From: Synaphobranchus kaupii
Taxonomy: Eukaryota > Chordata > Actinopteri > Anguilliformes > Synaphobranchidae
Reading direction: 5' to 3'
Assembly (NCBI GenBank): GCA_029718625.1
Contig: CM056383.1
Span: 20,623,930-20,687,929 of the forward strand
Length of the DNA stretch: 64,000 bases
Part shown: positions 9,876 to 19,094 of the stretch, one piece after another
How the letters are laid out: every line of letters begins with the position of its first letter
Position numbering within the stretch: the stretch's first letter is position 1
Notes under the pieces: model-generated
What the model was told of the DNA's origin: nothing
The model's input: only the letters and a program-made list of their open reading frames with translations
Database searches by the model: none
Position numbers and translations under genes: made by a program

Positions 9876-10912
9876 TTGTTTGCCCACGACTTCTGCGTCC
9901 CAAGGCAACACGGTGATCCTGGTTGTGGTCGACAGGTTTTCCAAGGCAGCACACTTCATCGCGCTACCCAAGCTGCCATCAGCACCGGAGACCACCCAAC
10001 TGATGGTGGACAATGTTTTTAGGGTGCACGGCCTTCCTCTGGACGTGGTGTCCGACCGCGGCCCTCAGTTCACCACTAGGTTCTGGCGCTCTTTTTGTGC
10101 CTTACTCGGGGCGTCGTTCAGTCCACCCGGAGACTAATGGTCAGACGGAGCGCACAAATCAGACCCTGGAGAAAACCCTCCGGTGCTTGGCCGCCTCCAA
10201 ACATACATCTTGGAGTTGCCATCTTGCCTGGGCGGAGTACGCCCACAACATGCTGCGCAACACCTCCACAGGTCTTTCTCCCTTTGAAGCTCAGCTGGGG
10301 TATCAGCCTCCCTTATTTCCTGAGTTGGAGAGACATGTGGAGGTACCATCGGCAGGGTAATTTGTTCGGAGGTGTCGAGCAGTCTGGAAGTGTGTGCGCG
10401 CCTCACTCCTTCGCGCTTCAGCTAAACAAAAGGTCACTGCCGACAAGCGTCGTTGTCCAGCTCCCTCTTATCGGGTTAGTCAACGAGTGTGGCTAGCTAC
10501 ACGGGACCTGCCTCTGCGAGTGGAGTCCCGCAAACTCGCACCGCGATTCGTGGGCCCCTTTAAGATAATCCATAAGATTAACCCTGTCACTGTGCACCTT
10601 CAACTGCCACGCTCTATGCGGATCCACCCTACCTTCCACGTCTCCCAGGTAAAACCGGTGCTGGTTAGTGCTGTCACCCCGGTCGACAAACCGCCACCTG
10701 CGCCCCGGTTCGTGGAGGGGGGCCCGGTATATACCGTTCGGCGTATTTTGGCCGAGAGGCGTGTGGGCAGAGGATTCCAGTTTTTAGTAGACTGGGAGGG
10801 TTATGGCCCTGAGGAGCGTTGCTGGGTCTCCTCCAAAAACATCTTGGACCCTACACTTATTAGGGACTTCCACAGAAACAGGGCTGAGGAATCGCCTGGG
10901 GTCGTCCCTTAG
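9876..10912 (+). pseudogene. Integrase core and chromodomain of chromovirus A (disabled)
   Basis: Continues the integrase interrupted at 4335. Visible parts: [24 protein letters not shown] (second catalytic Asp) in the frame ending at 10137; then a frame change to [12 protein letters not shown] (catalytic Glu) up to a stop at 10360; then 10394-10912 with the GPF-type module ([12 protein letters not shown]) and a C-terminal chromodomain ([28 protein letters not shown]). Chromodomains guide chromoviral integrases to chromatin. One frameshift near 10110-10130 and one nonsense/frameshift near 10358 break it. Copy B (48677-50458) has this region uninterrupted. The stop at 10910-10912 abuts the polypurine tract. 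Confidence 0.85.
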
Positions 10913-10923
10913 AAGGGGGGTCC
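10911..10923 (+). promoter_or_regulatory. Polypurine tract of chromovirus A
   Basis: AGAAGGGGGGTCC directly before the 3' LTR start TGTCATGG. It occupies the place where plus-strand DNA priming occurs in LTR elements. Copy B has TTGGGGGGTAC in the same place, and the minus-strand LTR element has a related G-run. Confidence 0.75.
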
Positions 10924-11554
10924 TGTCATGGTTTCTGGCAGCCTGCTGTTGTTTCTGCGGTCGTTCTTTCGTTTGACGACATCGGGGCAATCTATCGGAT
11001 GTTTCCGCCCGGCAATTATTCCTTTCACCTGTTTTGGATTTCCTGCCGGTTATAAAAAGCCCAGGACTTCCACATTTCCGACACTTCGATATTGTCTTTG
11101 ACTCCGAGAGTCAAAAAGCAAAGGATAGCGGTCTCTGGCTGTTACTCGTCAGAAACGTAGGTAGTCTGGTTAAAGAGTTAGGGTAAAGATTTATTTAGTC
11201 TTTTTGTTTCCTTTTCTCTCTTTATCCTTTTATATTCCTCTACCTGTTACCTTTTGTTCAGCTCCTTCACACCTAGAGCTGTAGGTAACAGGTTCTTTTT
11301 TCTATTACGTTTCTTTCGCCTTTGTTACACGGGCTTTCTTTTGTTTTTCTCTGACCTCTAGTTATACGACTCTTGTGTGTGTGTCTGAGGTTCCTTTTTT
11401 GTTTACTACTCGCGATCGCCGAGTTTGCCCTCTTTTGGGGTTGTTTTGTGTTAGCTTACACCGGGAGGTTTTGATTCCCATTATTTCTCCCGATACGCTT
11501 TCAGATTCCCTGGTTGTGGCGTTTGGTTCTCCGAACCTTACACTCCCCCTTACA
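10924..11554 (+). repeat. 3' LTR of chromovirus A
   Basis: Direct repeat of 79-801 with internal deletions, starting TGTCATGG and ending TTACA; TATAAAA at 11051-11057. The target pentamer GTTAC follows. Confidence 0.92.
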
Positions 11555-11559
11555 GTTAC

Positions 11560-12042
11560 AGGAAGCTGTAAATTCACTCTCAGGCATTGTTCCAAAATAT
11601 TCCACAAATGCTTCATTGCATTCATACTAAGAAGATAAGTGGGTGACATCTCCTAATAAGAGCAATGGATTTTATAATGGAAAATCCATGGATCAATGGA
11701 TTGGGAACTCCAAACAAATGTATGGTTCCAATCTGTGGGTCTGTGTCAGGAGTTCATTAAATTATATTTAGTGCAACCCACAATGGACCACCCATTTCAG
11801 ACTTATGTAACTGCATATTCAGAATATGCACATCTCTGTTAAAACAGACTCTAATAAATTATTCGTATCATCATTGCTTTGTAAGAGTCCACCAGAATGC
11901 TTCATTGTTGGGAAACTCTTGTGTTTCCATTCATTTGCTCAATGCCAGGACAGTACACTCTAAGGGAAATTCAGGTACTGTATTTGTAAGCTACCCAGGG
12001 TAGGAGTGTCAGATTAGTTACTAAATAATTCAATGCAATACT
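11560..12042. other. Unassigned sequence between chromovirus A and the TIR element
   Basis: About 480 bp of AT-rich DNA with no ORF worth reporting, no motif recognised and no repeat to elsewhere in the window. Confidence 0.4.
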
Positions 12043-12087
12043 GTTTGTCTTCCAACCTCATTCTGATTGAATAGCCATCACATGCTT

Positions 12088-13175
12088 TGTTAGGTGTCGT
12101 GGGGGAAGGACCCAAACGTAGGCAGGAGTATGAAAAACCGAAGTTTTAATAGGGGCAAGGCAGCAATCCGTGGTAAGACAGGCAGGGTCAAAAACTGGGG
12201 AGACAGGCAAAGAAACAAAACACAGTCCAAAGAATGGTCAAGGAACAGGCAGGGGTCGTAACCGGGAAGGCACAGCAACGGTACAAAAGCGGAATCCAAA
12301 ACAAGGTCGCGAGAACACAGACGGGTCAAAACCGGGGAGGCGTAAGAGGAACAAAAAGAGAACAAAACAGACTAACTACAAAACAAAACAACAACAGGCA
12401 AAAACTAGGGAAACAAAAACTCGGAAATAGAATAAACAAAACTCGGGCAGAAACTCAGACGGTAACACAGAAGCAGAATATACTAAGGAACTCGCGAAGA
12501 ACACTGAAATGACAAGGTATATATACACAGAGGGAGACAGACATAATGGGAATCAGGTGTGTAGAAGCAGGGAGGGGAGATTGCTCACAGGTGAGAACAG
12601 TGAGGGTTAACAGGGACCAATAAAACAATGACAGGGGAAACGTAAGACACGGACTGGAATGCACATAGACACAATGATAACAAACGGCCTGGAGTTAGCA
12701 GGTAAACAAGTGCACAGCTCAGATTAGAAAAACACGAAAGTGGACACATATGCAGAGAATGCAAAATCACAGATCGATGCAGGGATAGGATAACGAGAAG
12801 GGAAATGACAGCTGCAGGTAGAAACTCAAGATGAATTAGTAATGTTAGTAGTGAACTCTAGAACCCTAATGTTAGTAGGTTAGTTTTATATACACATGTT
12901 AGTTTGTTAGGTTAGTATTAAATCTAATCTAACAGTTAGTATGATTAGTACATTAGTATTATATACAAATATAAATAAAGTCAGAAGGAAGAAAACGAGA
13001 TATACGAAATACAGAAGAAACCTGAATGTTCCCAAAATCACCCGAATAGTGCAATGACAAAGACGGGGTGGAATCTCAGAAACATGGAACGCGGACTGAC
13101 AATCGCGAGGGAAAGAAAACAGGAAAAATAATAACAAATAAAGAAATAAGACAGACAGATTACAGGATCCTAACA
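12088..13175 (-). repeat. 3' LTR of the non-autonomous LTR element
   Basis: 1,088 bp, TGTTAG at one end and CTAACA at the other, nearly identical to 14861-15955. Differences include short indels near 12322, 12915 and 13063 and a few substitutions. Confidence 0.9.
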
Positions 13176-14827
13176 GTACCCCCCCCCCCCCAAGGGACGG
13201 CTTCCAGACGTCCCAATGACAGTCCCAAAAATGTCCAGAACGCTAGGCAGGGTGGGTGGAGGGGGTCCGGAGGAGGGATAAACGGGTTGCTGGTCAGGAG
13301 AGTCAAAAGGAATAGGGGTGACGACTGGGAAAGTTTGTAATGTCCGGAATGCTGAGCAGGGTGGGTGGAGGGGGTCCGGAGGAGGGAAATAAATGCCGGA
13401 AGGCGGCGCAGGTGATACAGTTCTGGAGGCCGCCGGCGGCGCGGGCAGGACGGCTCTGGAGGACGGCGGCGCAGGCAGGACCGCTCAGGAGGGCGGCGGC
13501 GCAGGCAGGACCATTCAGGAGGGCGGCGGCGCAGGCAGGACCGCTCAGGAGGGCGGCGGCGCAGGCAGGACCGTTCAGGAGGGCGGCGGCGCAGGCAGGA
13601 CCGTTCAGGAGGGCGGCGGCGACGGCTGCATCGCCGTGGAGGCCGGCGGCGACGGCTGCATCGCCGTGGAGGCCGGCGGCGACGGCTGCATCGCCGTGGA
13701 GGCCGGCGGCGACGGCTGCATCGCCCTGGAAGCCGGCGGCGACTGAGCGGCTGTAGGTTAGGCGGCCCAGGGACAGGTGGTGTCAGCTGGCTCTGCAGCT
13801 CTGGACAGGCGGAAAGCTGGCTCTGCAGCTCGGGACAGGCGGAAAGCTGGCAATGCAGCTCTGGACAGGCGGAAAGCTGACTCTGCAGCTCTGGACAGGC
13901 GGAAAGCTGGCTCTGCAGCTCTGGACAGGCGGAAAGCTGGCTCTGCAGCTCGGGACAGGCGGAAAGCTGGCTCTGCAGCTCGGGACAAGCGCCGAGCTGG
14001 CTCTGCAGCTCGGGACAGGCGGAAAGCTGGCTCTGCAGCTGGACAGGAGGGCTGGAAGGGGACCGGACAGGAGGGCTGGAAGGGGACCGGACAGGAGGGC
14101 TGGAACGTGGCGGGACAGGAGGGCTGGAACGTGGCGGGACAGGAGGGCTGGAACGTGGCGGGACAGGAGGGCTGGAACGTGGCGGGACAGGAGGGCTGGA
14201 ACGTGGCGGGACAGGAGGGCTGGAACGTGGCGGGACAGGAGGGCTGGAACGTGGCGGGACAGGAGGGCTGGAACGTGGCGGGACAGGAGGGCTGGAGCGG
14301 GACGGGACAGGAGGGCTGGAGCGGGACGGGACAGGAGGGCTGGAGCGGGACGGGACAGGAGGGCTGGAGCGGGACGGGACAGGAGGGCTGGAGCGGGACG
14401 GGACAGGAGGGCTGGAGCGGGACGGGACAGGAGGGCTGGAGCGGGACGGGACAGGGGCAAACACGGATGGGTGGAAAATGGATCCTCCGTCGACGGGTAG
14501 CTGAGTCCGTCGACGGAGCCGGGAACCAGGACCCCCTTGTCTTCTCCTGGGCCCATAGTTTCCCGGACACAGGACCAGGCGGGTCCCATTGAAGGGTGAC
14601 AGTTGGGGTTGGGTGGTTGAAGGGGTAATGGGCTCAGGGCTGGCCGGCTGGAGGGTAAGGACTCCGAGTCCAACGGAGTGAGAGGTGGGCTGATAAACGG
14701 TCCGGGGTGATGGGTGGTGGTCGGCATGCCGACGGGCAAACTCTGGGTTTTGCCCCCAGATACCCATGAGGTATTCCTCATAGGAGGTGTTGTCGAAGGG
14801 GTCAAAAAAATAACCCTGAGTCGCCAT
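13160..14827 (-). CDS. Repeat-rich protein of the non-autonomous LTR element
   Basis: 555 codons. The ATG at 14827 is 34 bases inside the 5' LTR boundary, as in the gag of copies A and B; the frame is open further upstream into the LTR. Residues 1-126 are unique (MATQGYFFDPFDNTSYEEYL), acidic-aromatic then Pro/Ser-rich. Residues about 127-263 are 17 octapeptides of the type RSSPPVPS/P. About 263-347 are decapeptides of the type QLSACPELQS. About 362-471 are Arg/Pro/Cys-rich decapeptides (RRRRPPRRCS, then RSCLRRRPPE). The stop is 13160-13162, just inside the 3' LTR. No catalytic domain, zinc knuckle or capsid motif was recognised. All repeat periods are multiples of three, so copy-number change keeps the frame. 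Other frames are also open over the repeats, so translation is plausible but unproven. Function unknown. Confidence 0.55.
   Translation of the reverse strand: MATQGYFFDPFDNTSYEEYLMGIWGQNPEFARRHADHHPSPRTVYQPTSHSVGLGVLTLQPASPEPITPSTTQPQLSPFNGTRLVLCPGNYGPRRRQGGPGSRLRRRTQLPVDGGSIFHPSVFAPVPSRSSPPVPSRSSPPVPSRSSPPVPSRSSPPVPSRSSPPVPSRSSPPVPSRSSPPVPPRSSPPVPPRSSPPVPPRSSPPVPPRSSPPVPPRSSPPVPPRSSPPVPPRSSPPVPPRSSPPVRSPSSPPVRSPSSPPVQLQSQLSACPELQSQLGACPELQSQLSACPELQSQLSACPELQSQLSACPELQSQLSACPELHCQLSACPELQSQLSACPELQSQLTPPVPGPPNLQPLSRRRLPGRCSRRRRPPRRCSRRRRPPRRCSRRRRPPRRCSRRRRPPERSCLRRRPPERSCLRRRPPERSCLRRRPPEWSCLRRRPPERSCLRRRPPEPSCPRRRRPPELYHLRRLPAFISLLRTPSTHPAQHSGHYKLSQSSPLFLLTLLTSNPFIPPPDPLHPPCLAFWTFLGLSLGRLEAVPWGGGGTVRIL
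13176..13193 (-). promoter_or_regulatory. Polypurine tract of the non-autonomous LTR element
   Basis: On the plus strand GTA followed by 13 C and AA; on the minus strand a G-run ending GTAC directly before the LTR start TGTTAG. Minus-strand CGTCCCTT lies just upstream, matching the segment upstream of the G-run in copies A and B. Confidence 0.7.
13420..13743. repeat. 30-bp coding minisatellite A
   Basis: About eleven 30-bp units in two subtypes: one containing GCAGGCAGGACC (13430-13620) and one containing GACGGCTGCATCGCC (13620-13740). GC-rich, very regular, encoding Arg/Pro-rich decapeptides on the minus strand. Confidence 0.88.
13789..14040. repeat. 30-bp coding minisatellite B
   Basis: About eight and a half 30-bp units containing GGACAGGCGGAAAGCTGG and CTCTGCAGCT. 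One unit has AAGCGCCGAGCTGG instead (about 13985-14000). Encodes the SACPELQSQL-type decapeptides on the minus strand. Confidence 0.88.
14041..14448. repeat. 24-bp coding minisatellite C
   Basis: Seventeen 24-bp units all starting GGACAGGAGGGCTGGA, in three blocks: 2 units ending AGGGGACC, 8 ending ACGTGGCG, 7 ending GCGGGACG. Encodes Pro/Ser-rich octapeptides on the minus strand. Homogeneous blocks indicate recent unit-by-unit expansion. Confidence 0.9.
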
Positions 14828-14860
14828 GAGCCCGCTGGGTCCAAACTGGCGAGTTCCTTC

Positions 14861-15955
14861 TGTTAGGTGTCGTGGGGGAAGGACCCAAACGCAGGCAGGA
14901 GTATGAAAAACCGAAGTTTTAATAGGGGCAAGGCAGCAATCCGTGGTAAGACAGGCAGGGTCAAAAACTGGGGAGACAGGCAAAGAAACAAAACACAGTC
15001 CAAAGAATGGTCAAGGAACAGGCAAGGGTCGTAACCGGGAAGGCACAGCAACGGTACAAAAGCGGAATCCAAAACAAGGTCGCGAGAACACAGGCAGGGG
15101 TCAAAACCGGGGAGGCGTAAGAGGAACAAAAAGAGAACAAAACAGACTAACTACAAAACAAAACAACAACAGGCAAAAACTAGGGAAACAAAAACTCGGA
15201 AATAGAATAAACAAAACTCGGGCAGAAACTCAGACGGTAACACAGAAGCAGAATATACTAAGGAACTCGCGAAGAACACTGAAATGACAAGGTATATATA
15301 CACAGAGGGAGACAGACATAATGGGAATCAGGTGTGTAGAAGCAGGGAGGGGAGATTGCTCACAGGTGAGAACAGTGAGGGTTAACAGGGACCAATAAAA
15401 CAATGACAGGGGAAACGTAAGACACGGACTGGAATGCACATAGACACAATGATAACAAACGGCCTGGAGTTAGCAGGTAAACAAGTGCACAGCTCAGATT
15501 AGAAAAACACGAAAGTGGACACATATGCAGAGAATGCGAAATCACAGATCGATGCAGGGATAGGATAACGAGAAGGGAAATGACAGCTGCAGGTAGAAAC
15601 TCAAGATGAATTAGTAATGTTAGTAGTGAACTCTAGAACCCTAATGTTAGTAGGTTAGTTTTATATACACATGTTAGTTTGTTAGCAGGTTAGTATTAAA
15701 TCTAATCTAACAGTTAGTATGATTAGTACATTAGTATTATATACAAATATAAATAAAGTCAGAAGGAAGAAAACGAGATATACGAAATACAGAAGAAACC
15801 TGAATGTTCCCAAAATCACCCGAATAGTGCAATGACAAAGACAGGGGGTGGAATCTCAGAAACATGGAACGCGGACTGACAATCGCGAGGGAAAGAAAAC
15901 AGGAAAAATAATAACAAATAAAGAAATAAGACAGACAGATTACAGGATCCTAACA
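14861..15955 (-). repeat. 5' LTR of the non-autonomous LTR element
   Basis: 1,095 bp, nearly identical to 12088-13175. A TATA-like stretch (plus-strand TATATATA, 15293-15300) lies in the middle and could be the minus-strand promoter. On the minus strand the bases after the LTR are GAAGGAACTCGCC, starting GAA as in copies A and B. Confidence 0.9.
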
Positions 15956-15995
15956 TGCTTCCCTTGTGAATATATGAATGTATGGGTATTCGCTA

Positions 15996-16042
15996 TCTAT
16001 ATATATACATGTATATATATATATATATATAATATATATATA
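15996..16042. repeat. TA-rich simple repeat
   Basis: Mostly alternating TA, with ATATAT palindromes, inside the TIR element next to its left arm. Confidence 0.75.
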
Positions 16043-16860
16043 TTGTCGGGTAAGTGAGGATTAGGTAAAATGTGTATTATCTGAATCCAGCGGTTCCAAC
16101 AGTCAATCCCCTTGTTAAAACATTCGGCACAAGCGATATTGCGTGCTGGAACCCCTCAATTAACCTACATTCAAAATAAGTTTTACGTTATTTAATTTAA
16201 TAATTATTATTAAAAATGACAATCATCAATTAAATTGCCGAATTCTTTGATAGGTAAGTCGAACAGTAACCTGGTGGATCAACCAACAAGCCAAAACAAG
16301 GTCTAAATCAGGTCTTGAGATTAAATAATTTTATTAAATGAAAACAGTCAATTAGAATAATGACTTGAAATCATACATTCACTAAGGAATGTAGGCTGAC
16401 TACTTATAATTTACAAAAGGGAAGACATTAAACCAGACATTAATTTGAATATACCAGTAAAGCGAGAGATAAGTCAGAAATTGCAAATATTATTTACCCT
16501 CCAGGAACAGGAATGAAAGGAACTACCACCACAAAAACAAAAAGGATGAACTTCTTCTCCAAACAAACTCCAAAACTGACTAACTTCTTTCCTTCCTACA
16601 CTAATAAAAATACCTCCACAGGAAGAGCATCCCTGTCTTGATTCGGTTAAGGTGTTGGGGTGGGGCGTGGGGGGAGAGGGGTCATTTATGACAAAGACTG
16701 GCTTTTCTTTGATGTTTGTGGGGGTGAGTGAGTGAGAGAGAGACAGAGCGACAGAGATAGAAAGAAAGGGGGTGGGGGGGCGGGTACCTTCTTTATATCT
16801 AAATATTAGATAGCCTACAATATATATACAGTATATGTATATAGGGATAAGAGGTACCAA
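16043..16860. other. Interior of the split TIR element
   Basis: AT-rich. No transposase domain is visible on either strand. It contains a purine-rich stretch with GAGAGAGA and GGGGGG runs at about 16660-16790. Confidence 0.4.
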
Positions 16861-16919
16861 TATATTTACAAGGGAAGCGTGTGATGGCTATTCAATCAGA
16901 ATGAGGTTGGAAGACAAAC

Positions 16920-17245
16920 TTTTTTGCTTACTTTTACTTTAACTGCTTGTTCTTGTAATTATTTGTTTGTGTCTGTCTAGCCTTCAGTACTCTAATCTAT
17001 GTTTAAAGATTGACTTTTTAATTATGAAAGAATGAGTACAAAGTGGTTGTCTAAGGACCATGTATTGAGAAGATTCTACAGAGACAAGACATAATAAATT
17101 GATTTGAGATGGTTTGGTACCATCATCCAGACAGTGACTGATGTATTTGTTATCTTCAGTGATAGACCTGTTCCAGCGGCTACAGCAAAATGATCCCACA
17201 GAGACAGCTGTTGATCAATGATATACTTCATGCAGTTTTTACAAA

Positions 17246-17246
<1 letters not shown>
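16920..17246. other. Unassigned intergenic sequence
   Basis: No gene, repeat to other parts of the window or RNA structure recognised. Confidence 0.35.
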
Positions 17247-17292
<46 letters not shown>

Positions 17293-17335
17293 TGCATGCA
17301 CTAACACAGACACATACACACACACACAAAAACAC
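17247..17335. repeat. GT microsatellite followed by CA-rich stretch
   Basis: About 21 TG units (17247-17289), a short spacer with TGCATGCA, then CACACACA-rich sequence to about 17335. The two halves are complementary and could pair; alternating purine-pyrimidine tracts can form Z-DNA. Confidence 0.9.
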
Positions 17336-17367
17336 ATGCACACGCATGCGCACATATTCACTTACAT

Positions 17368-17582
17368 TACACAGTTCCCTTCAAAATTATTCATAACCTT
17401 GATAAAGAGCAAAACGATTATTTTCTCTGATCAATTGTATTACTTAAATTATATTAAATATATTGAAATAATATTGTAGTCCCATTTCTGAGCATAACAT
17501 ATAGCTAGCTACCTGTATTTTTATTTGACACAGCCATTCTTTGCTCATCTTAATCAAGGGATTGCATTTGGAGGGCACTGTA
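17368..17582. mobile_element. Small Tc1/mariner-like MITE
   Basis: TA at 17368-17369 then CACAGTTCCCTTCAAAA; right end GGAGGGCACTG then TA at 17581-17582. The ends are imperfect inverted repeats and the TA duplication fits Tc1/mariner. About 215 bp, no coding. Confidence 0.55.
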
Positions 17583-18659
17583 TATTTATAGAAGATATAT
17601 AATATATAAAACCAATATTAACTCCAGCTATACACACGGTAGTGTATCTTTACATAGAAGCAGATCTCTGGAAAGTTCAATGCAAGCCTGCCTGAAGATG
17701 GCAGTAGTAACACATAGACAGCTGCCCCACTTCCACACCTAAACCCACTCATATCCACACCCACACCTACAGGCACACCAAGAATAACCAGGAGATACTC
17801 TTTATAAGAAGTCAGATGAAAATGTTGGAAAATAACAGATCTATATTTTATTATTATTATTATTATTTCACAATATGTAGGGCACTATAATGCAGCTTTT
17901 CAAAATATTGTTACAAATACAGGGGTGGAGACTGGGCACATTGAAAGGGCATTTAAATGACTGGGCCAATTGGCCGATTTAATTACATGCCAAAGAGGCT
18001 TATTTGATATTCTCTGCTGGAGACTTTCCGTCTGGAAGCTTGGAGATAAACCTGTGTTCCTGATCAGGGCGAAAGCTACCAAAATTCAGCCTGCTGTGGA
18101 AGGCTTATCATCAGAAACATGCACAGGAAGCGATTCGCTCTGCAATGCCCTTCCTCGCACGGACTCCCTTCTGGGAGTAAAAACGGCTTGGGGGTGATGG
18201 GGAAAGGGGAGTGGCAGTAGTTTCCTGGAGAAAGGCATCAAAGGGAGAAAAACTGCAAATGGTTGTTGGCCATGGCGAAGCATGTGCATGTTTGGGTTAC
18301 TTGGGGTGTGGTATTCATGCATCTCATACATCTTCTGTGGGATCCTCATTCATGCTGTTTATATTCACTCTTCATAACAGCTTGAATGGAATGACATGGC
18401 CCAACAGCGGTGTTATGAGTAGTCAAGGAGAGTGTGTTAGTAATAATGATAAAAATTAACTATTTATGGACCACCTTTCATACAAAAAATAAGCAGCTAA
18501 AACTGCTTTGCAAAAGACTAAATAACAGAACATATGAAAAAGTATTGAATTAAGTCTACTACTAAGTTAGGGAAGCAGGGAAGTTGTGGTGCCTTGAACA
18601 AGTTGTGAGTTCACAGATGTTCACATAATACATCATCATCATCAAAATACTCATCAATA
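17583..18659. other. Unassigned intergenic sequence
   Basis: AT-rich, with an ATT simple repeat near 17846-17868. No gene recognised. Several short ORFs exist on both strands but none has a recognisable domain. Confidence 0.35.
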
Positions 18660-19094
18660 GGTTGGAACCAAGGGGCCAAGACTGGGCTTTCGTTCTGAAG
18701 CTCACTTCCTGGTGCTGTTGCTCACTAGCGCCACTGCGGTTGGCTCCAGTATAGGTATTTCCCCATGTAAGTCAATGCCAGCAATGTGGTCAAAATACTC
18801 AGTCAATAAATTTTTTACACAAAAAAATGTACTTGCAATAGCTGCCTTTCCTTCATCTAATGCCTCTGCACGTGCTGATTTTTTTAAATATTGTGTCGTT
18901 TGGACAGGGTATTAACCAATCAGAGGGACAGGTTGAGTCCTGGGATCACTGGCATAGATAGGTTCTACTGTATATGGTTCTCGCAGCGAAAAAGACTTCC
19001 GAGCTTCAATTCAGTTTTTACGAGGCCGTGGAAAGGCAATGGGTGACGTCACAGTGGCTTTGTCCATATTTTTATACAGTCTATGGTTGGAACC
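18660..19094. mobile_element. Interspersed repeat flanked by 10-bp direct repeats
   Basis: GGTTGGAACC occurs at 18660-18669 and 19085-19094. The intervening 415 bp ends in GTGACGTCACAGTGGC...TACAGTCTAT, which resembles ends of common fish non-autonomous repeats (memory-based impression). No matching inverted end is seen on the left, so the copy may be truncated or not a DNA transposon. Confidence 0.4.

Larger units (their letters stand above)
74..11559 (+). mobile_element. Chromovirus A (Ty3/gypsy LTR retrotransposon), split by an L2 LINE
   Basis: Two directly repeated LTRs (79-801 and 10924-11554), both starting TGTCATGG and ending TTACA, enclose gag, protease, reverse transcriptase, RNase H, integrase and a chromodomain in that order, which is the Ty3/gypsy order. 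Flanking pentamers are TTTAC (74-78) and GTTAC (11555-11559), a 4/5 match to a 5-bp target duplication. The L2 LINE at 4336-9873 sits inside the integrase, so the chromovirus itself is about 5.9 kb. The LTRs differ by several indels and substitutions, so this copy is older than copy B at 45250-51192. It is not competent: frameshifts, a nonsense codon, two altered catalytic aspartates and the LINE insertion all break it. Confidence 0.93.
12083..15960 (-). mobile_element. Non-autonomous LTR retrotransposon with repeat-coding body
   Basis: Two direct repeats, 12088-13175 and 14861-15955, both TGTTAG...CTAACA, flanked by perfect 5-bp target duplications TGCTT (12083-12087 and 15956-15960). The body (13176-14860) encodes no gag, protease, RT or integrase. 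Orientation is minus because the G-run polypurine tract, read on the minus strand, abuts the 12088-13175 LTR, and the long ORF starts just after the other LTR on the minus strand. The LTRs differ by only a few substitutions and short indels in 1.09 kb, so the insertion is recent. It must rely on proteins supplied by another element. Confidence 0.88.
12043..16919. mobile_element. TIR element split by an LTR retrotransposon
   Basis: The left arm starts GTTTGTCTTCCAACC at 12043, runs to 12087, is interrupted by the LTR element, and continues at 15961 (CCCTTGTGAATATAT). The right arm at 16861-16919 is its reverse complement (ends GGTTGGAAGACAAAC) over about 59 bases with two or three mismatches. 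Removing the LTR insertion and one copy of TGCTT leaves an element of about 1 kb. The interior (15976-16860) is AT-rich with TA repeats and a purine-rich stretch near 16670-16790 and encodes no recognisable transposase. The outer target duplication is not clear, so the superfamily is left open. Confidence 0.65.

Noticed and set aside
13340..14592. Long plus-strand ORFs (for example 13777-14592) in the LTR element
   Set aside because: They arise because the 24- and 30-bp repeats have no stop in several frames. The minus-strand frame starts beside the 5' LTR and runs across unique sequence as well, so it is preferred.
16474..16860. 128-codon minus-strand ORF
   Set aside because: Low-complexity Ser/His/Leu sequence from a purine-rich tract; no domain.
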